From: Pseudomonadota bacterium
GTDB lineage: Bacteria; Pseudomonadota; Alphaproteobacteria; Rhizobiales; Beijerinckiaceae
DNA: 20,167 nucleotides
NCBI GenBank assembly: GCA_023422485.1
Contig: JAGTAM010000178.1
Span: forward strand, 1 to 20,167
Reading direction: 5' to 3'
Shown here piece by piece: positions 6,956 through 14,479 of this stretch. The position numbers and the translations under genes were made by a program. The notes beneath the pieces were generated by a model that was not told the DNA's origin, did not search any database, and saw nothing but the letters and a program-made list of their open reading frames with translations. Numbering within the stretch: the first letter of the stretch is position 1; the number at the start of each line of letters is the position of its first letter.

Positions 6956-7205
6956 TGACCCGACTGGCTGGCTTTAGACCGGGCTGATTGAGAGGATCAG
7001 CTAGGACCGAAGGAGTCGGACATGCGACGAGAACAGAAGACGAGCGCGGAGCTAGTCGTGCTGAAGCTGCGCCAGATCGATGTGCAGACCGCCCAGGGCA
7101 AGAGTTTAGCGTTGGCGTGCAAGGAGGCGGAGATCTCCGAGCAGAGCTGCGCGACGAGTGCCCACGCCAAAAGATCTTCTACTCGCCGAGAGAAGTACAT
7201 CTTGA
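6956..7205 (+). mobile_element. IS3-family remnant: orfA start joined to orfB end
   Basis: The frame from ATG 7022 (AAGGAG 7 bases upstream) reads like an IS3-type OrfA helix-turn-helix protein: KTSAELVVLKLRQIDVQTAQ, then ALACKEAEISEQS. At about 7145 homology breaks, and a different frame reads LRDECPRQKIFYSPREVHL, matching the end of the OrfB DDE domain (usual form LRDECLNxExFYSLxEA). Hence about a kilobase between the two has been deleted. Left end near 6956 is an estimate from the upstream TGACC; the right end is not seen. Non-functional. Confidence 0.7.
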
Positions 7206-7294
7206 ATGCAGCAACTGCCTTGAAGTTACTGGCCACGATTCACTTGTTAGGAATAATCAGACATCACTAAAATTGTGAAGATATATTGACCAAA

Positions 7295-8389
7295 TCAAGT
7301 TTTCGAGATCCGTCTAAAGGTCGCGAGCGCCTGAGCGACCACCTGATCCATGTTGTAATATCGATAGGTTGCTAGACGTCCGACGAATCGGACGTTGGGC
7401 TCCGCCAGAGCGAGTTTTTCGTAGCGCTTAAAAAGTTCTTGGTTTTCAGGGCGCGGGATCGGGTAGTATGGATCGCCCTCAGCAGCTGGGTACTCGAAGG
7501 TTAATGCTGTCCAGGGATGGACTTGTCCAGTAATATGTTTATATTCAGTAATGCGAGTATAATCATGTTGCTGAGGAAAATTGACCACTGCAGCGGACTG
7601 ATAACTTTCTTGTTTCAGGACGACATGCTCAAAATTTAGAGACCTGTAGGGCAGGCGTCCAAATCGAAAATCATAGTATTCGTCAATTGGCCCACTATAT
7701 ATCAGCTTGTCATAATATATATCCGACCGGATTGCTCGATAATCAATGCCAGTTTTGATGGTGATATTTGGATGATCAAGCATCCGTGAAAACATTTTCG
7801 TATAACCTTCGGCAGGCATCGCTTGGAAGGCGTCAGTAAAATAGCGGTCATCGCGGTCGATTCGAAACGGGATTCGAGCCGTCACCTGCCGATCGAGTTC
7901 CGAGGGATCCAGGCCCCACTGCTTGCGCGTATAGCCACGGAAAAACTTTTCGTAGAGGTCGCGGCCGATAGTCGAAACGATCACGTCTTCCGAAGTGTGA
8001 ACTTCGTCAACAGGTTCCGCTCTAGCGCGGAACCAATCCTTCAATGAGTCCGACTTCAGGGATAGACCGTATAGTCGATTGATCGTGTCAAGATTGATTG
8101 GGATCGGCAGCAGCATGTCATCTACAGAAGCCAAGACCCGATGCTCATAGAAGCGCCACGCTGTGAACTGCGACAAATAATCGACAATGGGTTGCGCGTT
8201 GGTATGGAAGATGTGAGGTCCGTACTGATGAATTAAGATTCCCGCTTCGTTGTATAGATCGAAAGCATTGCCACCGATATGTGGCCGGCGATCAATGATT
8301 AAGACTTTTGCGTCGTCCTGACTTGCAAGACGTTCAGCCAGCACGCTGCCAGCAAAGCCCGCGCCGACAATCAGCCAATCATATCTCAT
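7295..8389 (-). CDS. glf: UDP-galactopyranose mutase
   Basis: Flavoenzyme that interconverts UDP-galactopyranose and UDP-galactofuranose, the donor for galactofuranose in surface polysaccharides. The start chosen gives MRYDWLIVGAGFAGS, the standard beginning of the family, and 364 residues, a normal length. FAD-binding GAGFAG is at 9-14; HIFHT at 59-63, W158 in RKQWGL, R172 in ARIPFR and the C-terminal VGRLATYRYYNMDQV match the substrate and flavin contacts known from bacterial Glf. The frame is open to an ATG at 8485 that would add 32 unconserved residues and overlap the upstream glycosyltransferase by 17 bases; neither start has a clear Shine-Dalgarno. GC is visibly lower than in the flanks, suggesting acquisition. 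It works with GalE at 10944-11936. Confidence 0.93.
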   Translation of the reverse strand: MRYDWLIVGAGFAGSVLAERLASQDDAKVLIIDRRPHIGGNAFDLYNEAGILIHQYGPHIFHTNAQPIVDYLSQFTAWRFYEHRVLASVDDMLLPIPINLDTINRLYGLSLKSDSLKDWFRARAEPVDEVHTSEDVIVSTIGRDLYEKFFRGYTRKQWGLDPSELDRQVTARIPFRIDRDDRYFTDAFQAMPAEGYTKMFSRMLDHPNITIKTGIDYRAIRSDIYYDKLIYSGPIDEYYDFRFGRLPYRSLNFEHVVLKQESYQSAAVVNFPQQHDYTRITEYKHITGQVHPWTALTFEYPAAEGDPYYPIPRPENQELFKRYEKLALAEPNVRFVGRLATYRYYNMDQVVAQALATFRRISKT

Positions 8390-8468
8390 GAGCGTGAACG
8401 CATAAGCGGATGGAATTTCATCGATAGGCTTCCATTTCTGAGAGTCAGCAAGGGATTTTCGCAAATTG

Positions 8469-9668
8469 TTAGCCGTAAAGCCCATAATCTAACCAAATTT
8501 GGTGAATCAAGGCCCGGTATTTGGTTGCAAAAATCTCTGGTGTATAGTATTGCTGATAGGCATTGAGGCCGCCTCGACTCATCGCCTCACGCTGGACGCC
8601 TTCGTTCAGTACAGCTTCTACCACTGCCACGAACTCATCGATGTTACCTCGCTCAAACAGCGCTATGGAACCGTCTGCAATCGCGGCGGCTTCCCTGTTG
8701 CCTCCCGTTGCTGAGGCGACCACTGGCACCCCGAGAGAAAGTGCCTCAAGCAGTATGAGATCGTAATACGTCGTTTTATTAGGCAACACGAAGACGTCCG
8801 CCGCCTGCAGTAACAATCCCGGATTGGGATGCCAGCCGAGTTCAATGCAGCGAGGATTGGATAATGTGGGCAACGGTCCAGGGCGACCAGCGACCACTAC
8901 TTTGAGATCATTATGACGATCGAGTAACCGGCGGGCGGCCTCGGAGAAAACGTCGTATCCCTTGGTTGTATTATGTCGTCCAATATAAAGGAGTACCTTT
9001 GATTGATCGAGACCGAGGCGGCTGCGGGCCTCCTGCCGAGTTCCGGCGCTCTCCGGTCGGACCACCCCGGATCGAACGTAACGAATATCCTTGTTCCGCC
9101 GCAGAGCCGAGAAGCCTGGAAGCGTCTCCTCATACCCGTCCATCGCCTCTATGCACGGGAAGATCCAGACGTCGGACCGCTCGAAAGCCCGAAGTTCGAC
9201 TGCCTGCACGGCGTCCCGCAGTTCGCAGACTTTTTCATTATCGTGCCCCCGGTCCCCCCAGAGATCGGCGAACTCCTTCGAATATGCTTCTGGGCTATGG
9301 GACGAGAATAGGACAGGCACACGAACGTTACGCATGGCCAAGGACTGAATCGTCATCAGACAATCGGTGACAGTATGGCAATGGAGAGACCGGACGCCAC
9401 CCGACAGTGCTCGGTCAATTTGATGATCGGGAAGAGCAATAGCGTCAATATTGCCAAACCAGTTGGTATGATTACGGAGAGCGTCAGCCGATGTGTCCAT
9501 AATCGTCGACTGGCCCTCTAGTCGGGGTTCACTATCCAACCAAATCGTAGGCCCGATCTTAGGTTCGCCCTGGGTGCTGACTAGGCCGACACCAAGATTT
9601 GCCAAATACCCGCTCGGACCTCCCGACCTTAAGTCAGTATAAAACCAATAGCTAATTTTATGTATCAT
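8469..9668 (-). CDS. Glycosyltransferase, GT4-like (GT-B fold)
   Basis: Probable cytoplasmic sugar transferase of 399 residues for a surface polysaccharide. The N-terminal half is a Glyco_transf_4-type domain with the GGPSGYLANL loop. The C-terminal nucleotide-binding half shows LLYIGRHNTTKGYDVF (226-241) and ADVFVLPNKTT followed by LLEALSLGVPVVASATGG (306-323). The donor-binding Glu308 is present, but the first Glu of the family's EX7E motif is Thr300. The gene lies upstream of glf and shares its lower GC, so it may transfer galactofuranose (inference). No strong ribosome binding site precedes the ATG. Family placement is good; donor and acceptor are unknown. Confidence 0.82.
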   Translation of the reverse strand: MIHKISYWFYTDLRSGGPSGYLANLGVGLVSTQGEPKIGPTIWLDSEPRLEGQSTIMDTSADALRNHTNWFGNIDAIALPDHQIDRALSGGVRSLHCHTVTDCLMTIQSLAMRNVRVPVLFSSHSPEAYSKEFADLWGDRGHDNEKVCELRDAVQAVELRAFERSDVWIFPCIEAMDGYEETLPGFSALRRNKDIRYVRSGVVRPESAGTRQEARSRLGLDQSKVLLYIGRHNTTKGYDVFSEAARRLLDRHNDLKVVVAGRPGPLPTLSNPRCIELGWHPNPGLLLQAADVFVLPNKTTYYDLILLEALSLGVPVVASATGGNREAAAIADGSIALFERGNIDEFVAVVEAVLNEGVQREAMSRGGLNAYQQYYTPEIFATKYRALIHQIWLDYGLYG

Positions 9669-9846
9669 TGGTAGAGTTTTTGCCTTTCCGACCGACGAGT
9701 CTCTGATCTATCGCCGTGCCCGGTCGCCTTAAGTGGATGCGGAGTTTAACGCGGATGGGCCTGTTATTCAATGCGCGGCTTCCCAATGAGGAGTTCTGTA
9801 CACCCCCTCAGCCTCTCCAGCCAATCTACGCGAGCGGATGGCAGCA
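9669..9846. other. Short junction without gene
   Basis: Region between the glycosyltransferase start and the IS481-like remnant. It may hold the promoter of the minus-strand glycosyltransferase-glf pair and the terminal bases of the remnant. No firm element is seen. Confidence 0.3.
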
Positions 9847-10098
9847 CTACATGTATGGCCCCGGCATGTGGTGTGACGGATTGAGCCTGAACCGTTCGGG
9901 CTCTTTCGTCCAGGCTTGGCAGATGAATTCGTAGGGGGTGAGGCCGCGCAGTGTTTAGAGGCGGCGGCCATAGTTGTAGGCCTCGACGAACAGCTGCAGG
10001 TGCTGCCGCAACTCGTCGTCGCTAGTATAATGGTAGCGCTTGATCGTGGCGTCCTTGATGGTGCGGTTCATCCGCTCGACTTGGCCATTATCCGGCAT
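9847..10098 (-). pseudogene. IS481-like transposase, C-terminal remnant with nonsense codon
   Basis: The minus strand encodes the end of a DDE transposase: PDNGQVERMNRTIKDATIKR, carrying the catalytic Glu of the NGxVER motif, then LFVEAYNYGRRL, an in-frame TAA at 9957-9955 where the family has Lys, and TLRGLTPYEFICQAW. The N-terminal two-thirds, with the two Asp residues, is missing where IS110 sequence begins. Dead remnant. Confidence 0.8.
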
Positions 10099-10336
10099 GA
10101 TGGCCCTCGGTGCCCTCGCGTTCCGCTGATCTTCGGATCGGCGCTATGGTGAGCCCATGCGGGACGCGGGGCACCGGGAGCACGTGAGTGCGGGCAGGCC
10201 GACCCTTAGACGATGGGCTGCGAGCCCGAGCCGTTAACTGGCCGCCCCTGCGGCTCGCCCGGATGCGCTGCGAGCGCGGATCCGTAGTTGCCGTGTTGCC
10301 CGCCAGCTCCCGTAATCGAGACGAGGAGACAGGCTC

Positions 10337-10525
10337 ATGCGGGTTGTGCGATTGGACAGCCACCGCGTTTTCGCCGAGGCGGTGATGCTGGAGAACGGCG
10401 CGATCCGGCGTCTTGGTCGGATCGGCATGACGCGCGATCACCTGACGGCGTTCGCAAAGACGCTGACGCACGACGACCATGTCGTCGTGGAGGCGACCGG
10501 CAGCGCCAGCGCGGTCGCGGAGGTG
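10337..10525 (+). pseudogene. IS110-family transposase, N-terminal remnant
   Basis: Begins MRVVRLDSHRVFAEAVMLE, with the first acidic residue of the DEDD motif (Asp6), then LTHDDHVVVEATGSASAVAEV with the second (Glu). An AGGAGA lies upstream of the ATG. Homology ends at about 10525, where sequence of an ISL3-type transposase on the other strand takes over. About 55 of the usual 300-400 residues remain. Confidence 0.75.
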
Positions 10526-10775
10526 GCTTCACGGCGCGGCGGCGCACGGTCCGCAGCATCGTGTACCGGCTTGCAGGAACCATCAGCCGGCGGGCGAAGC
10601 TCTCCGTCAGCCTGCTACCGAGGGCGAGGCCGAGATGATGGACGATGGTCTCCAATGGTCCTGTGCGCTGGGCATAGGCGGCGGTGAGGCCCGGTTTGCG
10701 GCGCTAGATGAAGACCTTCGTCCGTTACATCTCTCCAACGCACCGGAACCGGCGAACAAAGTGAGTCACAGCCCC
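10526..10775 (-). pseudogene. ISL3-family transposase, internal remnant
   Basis: Reading the minus strand: VRRFRC, then two stop codons, then GLTAAYAQRTGPLETIVHHL and GLALGSRLTESFARRLMVP, leading to TMLRTVRRRA. This matches the middle of ISL3 transposases (zinc-ribbon exit, then LGLALGGxAGxRLARRLxMP). In-frame stops and missing ends make it a relic. Boundaries are approximate. Confidence 0.7.
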
Positions 10776-10943
10776 GACTGCACGCCGGTTGCCGCCATCG
10801 CGGAGAGAAGCGGCGTCAACCACGCATCGTGACCCGGATCAGGCCAAGCTTGCGTCATCATCCCCTCCCACCGCCACAGCAACGAAGGGTCAACGCACCA
10901 ACAGGATCAGAATACCCAGGTAGTGCAAGGAGAACGGCGCAGT

Positions 10944-11936
10944 TTATCTACGATTACGTTTCAGTAGGCCATCTTCCCAGGCCAGTGCCTGACCAATCAT
11001 GGCATCGAGGTCGTCGTGCTTCGGGGTCCAGCCGAGTTCGTTGCGGATGCGCTCGGCGCCGGCGATGATCTGGGCCGGATCGCCGGGACGGCGCGGCGAC
11101 AGGCGCACCTCGAAGTCGCGGCCGGAGACGCGCTTGACCACCTCCACCACCTCCAGGACCGAGTAGCCGCGGCCGTAGCCGCAATTGACGGTCACGCTCT
11201 CCCCGCCGCCCCGCAGGTGATCGAGCACGGTGAGATGTGCCGCCGCCAAGTCCGAGACCTGGATGTAGTCGCGCAGGCAGGAGCCGTCGCGGGTAGGGTA
11301 ATCGGTGCCGAACACCTCTAGATGCGTGCGCTGACCGAGTGCGGCCTGGGTCGCAACCTTGATCAGGTGGGTGGCCGCCGGCATCGATTGCCCGGAACGC
11401 CCGCGTGGATCGGCGCCGGCCACGTTGAAGTAGCGCAGCACCCCGTAGGTGAAGCCGTGCGCGGCGGCGGCGTCGGCAAGCATCCACTCGCTCATCAGCT
11501 TCGAGCGGCCATAAGGATTGATCGGGTTCGTCGCCAGAGTCTCGGGTACGGGCACGACCTCCGGCTCGCCATAGACGGCGGCCGTCGACGAGAAAATGAA
11601 GTGCTTTACGTTCGTGCGCGATGCGGTATCGATCAGCGCGCGGGTCTTCACGGTGTTGGCGAGATAGTAGCCGAGCGGGTCGGCGACCGATTCCGGCACG
11701 ACGATCTTGGCCGCGAAATGCGCGATTGCGTCGATCCGGTGGCGCAGGATCGTCTCGGTGACAAGGGCGTGGTCGGCCACGTCGCCGACGACGAGGCGCA
11801 CCTCGGGGGGCAGGGTCCAGTCGTAACCGGTCGAGAGATCGTCGAGGACCACGACCTCCTCATGCCCGGCATCGACCAGCGCGAGCACCATGTGGCTGCC
11901 GATATAGCCCGCCCCACCCGTGACCAAGATTGCCAT
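10944..11936 (-). CDS. galE: UDP-glucose 4-epimerase
   Basis: Extended SDR that interconverts UDP-glucose and UDP-galactose with bound NAD+. The 330-residue product has the nucleotide-binding TGGAGYIG (6-13), the active-site segment FSSTAAVYG with Thr118 at the catalytic Ser/Thr position, and Tyr142/Lys146 in YGRSK. RDYIQVSDLA and the C-terminal KRVSGRDFEV followed by RRPGDPA are typical of GalE. The frame is open to 11990, but AGGAGGAG (about 11944-11951) lies just before the ATG at 11936, and MAILVTGG is the natural start. It appears intact and would feed UDP-galactose to Glf. GC is high, like the core genome, unlike glf. Confidence 0.94.
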   Translation of the reverse strand: MAILVTGGAGYIGSHMVLALVDAGHEEVVVLDDLSTGYDWTLPPEVRLVVGDVADHALVTETILRHRIDAIAHFAAKIVVPESVADPLGYYLANTVKTRALIDTASRTNVKHFIFSSTAAVYGEPEVVPVPETLATNPINPYGRSKLMSEWMLADAAAAHGFTYGVLRYFNVAGADPRGRSGQSMPAATHLIKVATQAALGQRTHLEVFGTDYPTRDGSCLRDYIQVSDLAAAHLTVLDHLRGGGESVTVNCGYGRGYSVLEVVEVVKRVSGRDFEVRLSPRRPGDPAQIIAGAERIRNELGWTPKHDDLDAMIGQALAWEDGLLKRNRR

Positions 11937-12299
11937 TTTGTTCTCCTCCTGATGCCGCCTGCTGGCTGTGTTAGCAAGAAATTCTGCCATGTGATATAAG
12001 GTTGTAGCAAAATTCTATAGATTTCGATCGCTAACTATCCTCGCTTTTGATCTAACGTTTTTGTAGTCGGCCTTGAATTTCATGCGCTATTGATTTGGAG
12101 GTTCTATTAATAATAAAATACGCAATAAGACAACATTTTGATCTCGGTTTAATCCTTTGTATATTGATTTATGGATTCGTATGAAGCATGAGATATCGTA
12201 TCTTCGTTAAACTGCTTTAATATACCGAGAAAGTTATTATATCTTGCAGGCATCATAACTTCACATATGCTATCCGTGTTAGATGATCAACTAGTCGCA
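11937..12299. other. AT-rich gene-free stretch upstream of galE
   Basis: From about 12000 to 12290 the sequence becomes strongly AT-rich, in sharp contrast to both sides, and holds no recognisable gene on either strand. It likely contains the galE promoter on the minus strand and is probably foreign DNA left by a recombination event. Many TATAAT-like strings make promoter picking unreliable. Confidence 0.45.
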
Positions 12300-12583
12300 G
12301 TGGAAGAGCCGCCTGTCGAAAGAGCTGCAGCAGGTTCTGGCCGTACCCGGTTTTGGCGAATAACGCGCCGCGCGCCTGAAGCTGCTCGCGGCCGATGAAG
12401 CCCTATAGGTAGGCGATCTCCTCCAGGCAGGTGACTTGAAGACCCTGCCGGTGCTGCAGCACACGCACGAACTCGGCCGCCTCCAGCAGGCTATCATGCG
12501 TGTCTGTGTCGAGCCAAGCATAGCTTAGACTCATCTGCTCCACATGCAGCTGCCCACGCTCCAGATAGGCCTGGTTGACGCTA
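12300..12583 (-). pseudogene. rfbA: rmlA (rfbA) 3' part: glucose-1-phosphate thymidylyltransferase remnant
   Basis: C-terminal third of RmlA, the first enzyme of dTDP-L-rhamnose synthesis. Visible are SVNQAYLERGQLHVE, YAWLDTDTHDSLLEAAEFV, RQGLQVTCLEEIAY and AKTGYGQNLLQLF, all characteristic. It contains an in-frame TAG at 12405-12403 within the EEIAY-to-GFI segment, and the usual MGRGxAWLDTGTH has decayed to MSLSYAWLDTDTH. Its upstream part continues beyond the IS630 element at 13627: removing the element and one TA restores ELEITSVNQAYLE. Confidence 0.85.
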
Positions 12584-12649
12584 GAGCCGGTCCCGCGCCG
12601 CTTGAGACGGGTTAGCGGGTAGCGCGTTGGTGAGTAAAGGAGCTTGCTC

Positions 12650-13033
12650 ATGCCTTCACCGCTGTCTGTGGACCTGCGCGAGCGTGTTGTGGCTGCCGTG
12701 ATGGCGGGCGTCTCCTGCCATCGCGCCGCAGCCCGCTTCGGGGTCAGCGTGTCGAGTGCCAGCCGCTGGTCGGAGCGCTTCCGCCACGAGGGCCAACTCG
12801 CCTCCAAGCCGATGGGCGGCGATCACACCTCGAAGCGCATCGAGGCTCATGCCGCGCTGATCCTGGAGACCTCCGAGCAGGAGCCGCGTCTTTTCCTGCG
12901 CGAGCTTCGCGACCGGCTGGCTGAGCAGGGCGTCCAGACCAGCACGAGCGGCCTGTCGCGCTTCTTTGCCCGCCACGGGATCAGCTGGGAAAAGGGGCGA
13001 CGTACGCAGCTGAGCAGGAGCGCGCGGACGTAA
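12650..13033 (+). CDS. IS630 transposase, first frame (DNA-binding part)
   Basis: N-terminal helix-turn-helix part of an IS630 transposase: LSVDLRERVVAAVMAG, SCHRAAARFGVSVSSASRW, then a second DNA-binding segment (ETSEQEPRLFLRELRDRLAE, TSTSGLSRFFARHGI). AAAGGAG (12636-12642) precedes the ATG by 7 bases, so the upstream TTG at 12644 is not needed. At 12991-12997 the heptamer A_AAG_GGG fits X_XXY_YYZ; a -1 slip there joins it to the catalytic frame from 12997, giving one protein of about 320 residues. Without slippage the product ends at 13033. Confidence 0.85.
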   Translation: MPSPLSVDLRERVVAAVMAGVSCHRAAARFGVSVSSASRWSERFRHEGQLASKPMGGDHTSKRIEAHAALILETSEQEPRLFLRELRDRLAEQGVQTSTSGLSRFFARHGISWEKGRRTQLSRSART

Positions 13034-13611
13034 GAGCGGCCCGCGAGGCGTGGTTCGAGGCCCAGCCCGATCTCGATCCGGATCGGCTGGTGTTCCTGGA
13101 CGAGACGGCGGCGGCCACCAACATGGCGCGCCGCTACGGCTGGGCACCACGCGGCGAGCGCTGCCGGCTTGCAGCCCCGTTGGGTCACTACAAAACCACC
13201 ACCATCACCGCCGCCCTGCGCACCAGCGGGCTGTGCGCCACCGCGCTGCTGGACGGTCCCACGAACGGCAGGCGCTTTTGCAGCTACGTCACCGAGACCC
13301 TGATCCCGGTGCTGCAGCCGGGCGACATCGTCGTCATGGATAATCTGCCAGCCCACAAGGTCGCCGGCGTACAGGACGCGATCGAGGCCGCAGGAGCGCG
13401 GCTGCTCTACCTCTCGTCCTACAGTCCTGATTTCAACCCGATCGAGCAGGCCTTCGCGAAGCTGAAGGTTCTGCTACGCAGCGCGGCAGCCCGCACGATC
13501 CCGGATCTCTGGGCGGCCATCCGCCAAGCCTTCACGCGCTTCACTCCGCAGGAGTGCCGCAACTACATCGCCGCGGCCGGCTACGAGAACGACTTGGCCG
13601 TCGCTACCTGA
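12997..13611 (+). CDS. IS630 transposase, second frame (DDE catalytic part)
   Basis: Catalytic RNase-H-like domain read after the -1 frameshift: [19 protein letters not shown] leads into [12 protein letters not shown] (first Asp), [10 protein letters not shown] (second Asp) and [15 protein letters not shown] (Glu). All three DDE residues and the family signature NPIEQ are present, and the frame runs cleanly to a TGA just inside the right inverted repeat. The first in-frame ATG-like start after the shift (13090) lies inside the domain, so independent translation would give a defective protein. Confidence 0.87.
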   Translation, partial: ATYAAEQERADVRAAREAWFEAQPDLDPDRLVFLDETAAATNMARRYGWAPRGERCRLAAPLGHYKTTTITAALRTSGLCATALLDGPTNGRRFCSYVTETLIPVLQPGDIVVMDNLPAHKVAGVQDAIEAAGARLLYLSSYSPDFNPIEQAFAKLKVLLRSAAARTIPDLWAAIRQAFTRFTPQECRNYIAAAGYENDLAVAT

Positions 13612-13624
13612 CCGGGAACAGCTC

Positions 13625-13870
13625 TAGTGATCTCCAGTTCGCCCCGCTCCGAGGGCGTCACCGCGCCGGCGATGTCGAGCACCAGATTGTCGTAGAAATA
13701 CGGGCCCGTCACTGCCCAGGGACTCTCCGGCGTCCTGGGCTTTTCCACCAGACGCAAGGGTCGGCCTTCTCGTCCAGCGTGACCACGCCGTAGGCCTCAA
13801 GCTGGTCGACATGGCAGGCGAACACCGTCGCCCCGCTCTTGCGCGCACGCGCCCTAGCCAGCAGGGCGCT
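13625..13870 (-). pseudogene. rfbA: rmlA (rfbA) central part, frameshifted
   Basis: Minus-strand sequence encodes the middle of Rml[21 protein letters not shown] and VVTLDEK, then after a one-base shift near 13758-13768 the other frame continues [27 protein letters not shown] and SERGELEIT up to the IS630 target site. The first roughly 115 codons, with the GGxGTRL nucleotidyltransferase signature, are missing; sequence of rmlD lies there instead. Inactive. Confidence 0.82.
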
Positions 13871-14463
13871 CATTCCTGGCCAGCCGCAGGGCGATGGCGG
13901 CCAGCGCCGCGGCGAGGTCGGGCAGCCGTGCTGATCTCCACCACCGTCAGCCGGTCGCGCTCAGCTAAGAGCCGCAGCGTCCTCTTCACGAAGTTGTCCC
14001 GGTGGAGGCTCACCCCAGGCGGTGCGCACGATGGCGTAGCGCGGATTGGCTCTTGCACCGCCATCTCGCCCGCCGCCTTGCTGGCACCGTAGACGCTTTG
14101 CGGGTTCACCGGCGCATCGGGGGCGTAGAAGCCCTCACCCGATCCATCGAATACGTAGTCGGTCGAGACTTGGGCCAGCGGGATGTCGCGCCGGGCCGTC
14201 TCGGCGGCGAGGAGGGCGGGCGCCAGCGAGTTCAGGCGCCAGGCGGCCGCGACCTCGCTCTCGGCCTTATCGACGGCGGTGTAGGCGGCCGTGTTGATCA
14301 CCGCCGCGTAGGCGCGCGCGTCGAACGCCGCGGCAATGGCGGCCTCGTCGGTGATGTCGAGGCTCTGGCGGTCGGGGGCGTGGACCCGCACCCCCTCGGG
14401 CCAGGAAAAGGCCTGAAGCTCCGTGCCGACCTGCCCGGCCCCGCCGAGGATCAGGATGTCCAT
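13854..14463 (-). pseudogene. rfbD: rmlD (rfbD) dTDP-4-dehydrorhamnose reductase, truncated and frameshifted
   Basis: Final enzyme of dTDP-L-rhamnose synthesis, an SDR-type reductase. The N-terminus is well conserved: MDILILGGAGQVGTELQ, INTAAYTAVDKAE, STDYVFDGSG and the catalytic YGASK. Between about 14050 and 14000 a pair of compensating frameshifts replaces the expected RYAIVRTAW with unrelated residues before HRDNFVK resumes. Near 13920-13945 another shift occurs, after which LPDLAAALAAIALRLA is in a different frame. The gene then runs directly into mid-rmlA sequence at about 13870, so roughly the last 90-100 residues of a normal (about 290 aa) RmlD are gone. It starts 17 bases after rmlB's stop, as expected for the rml operon. 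Confidence 0.85.
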
Positions 14464-14479
14464 CGCTCTCAGGCGCCCC

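Larger units (their letters stand above)
12584..13624 (+). mobile_element. IS630-family insertion sequence, complete, inserted in rmlA
   Basis: 1041-bp element with imperfect terminal inverted repeats (left GAGCCGGTCCCG, right end reversed GAGCTGTTCCCG, 10 of 12 matching), flanked by the TA dinucleotide duplication typical of the family (12582-12583 and 13625-13626). It carries one transposase split over two frames with a programmed-frameshift signal. Insertion at a TA inside the Ser codon of ELEITS in rmlA is directly reconstructable. Appears intact and relatively recent. Confidence 0.92.

Noticed and set aside
8390..8485. N-terminal 32-residue extension of Glf from ATG 8485
   Set aside because: The extension is not conserved in the family, overlaps the upstream gene and has no ribosome binding site; MRYDWLIVGAGFAG is the usual start.
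10780..10943. Possible further IS end or promoter between the ISL3 relic and galE
   Set aside because: No motif, repeat or coding frame that could be supported.
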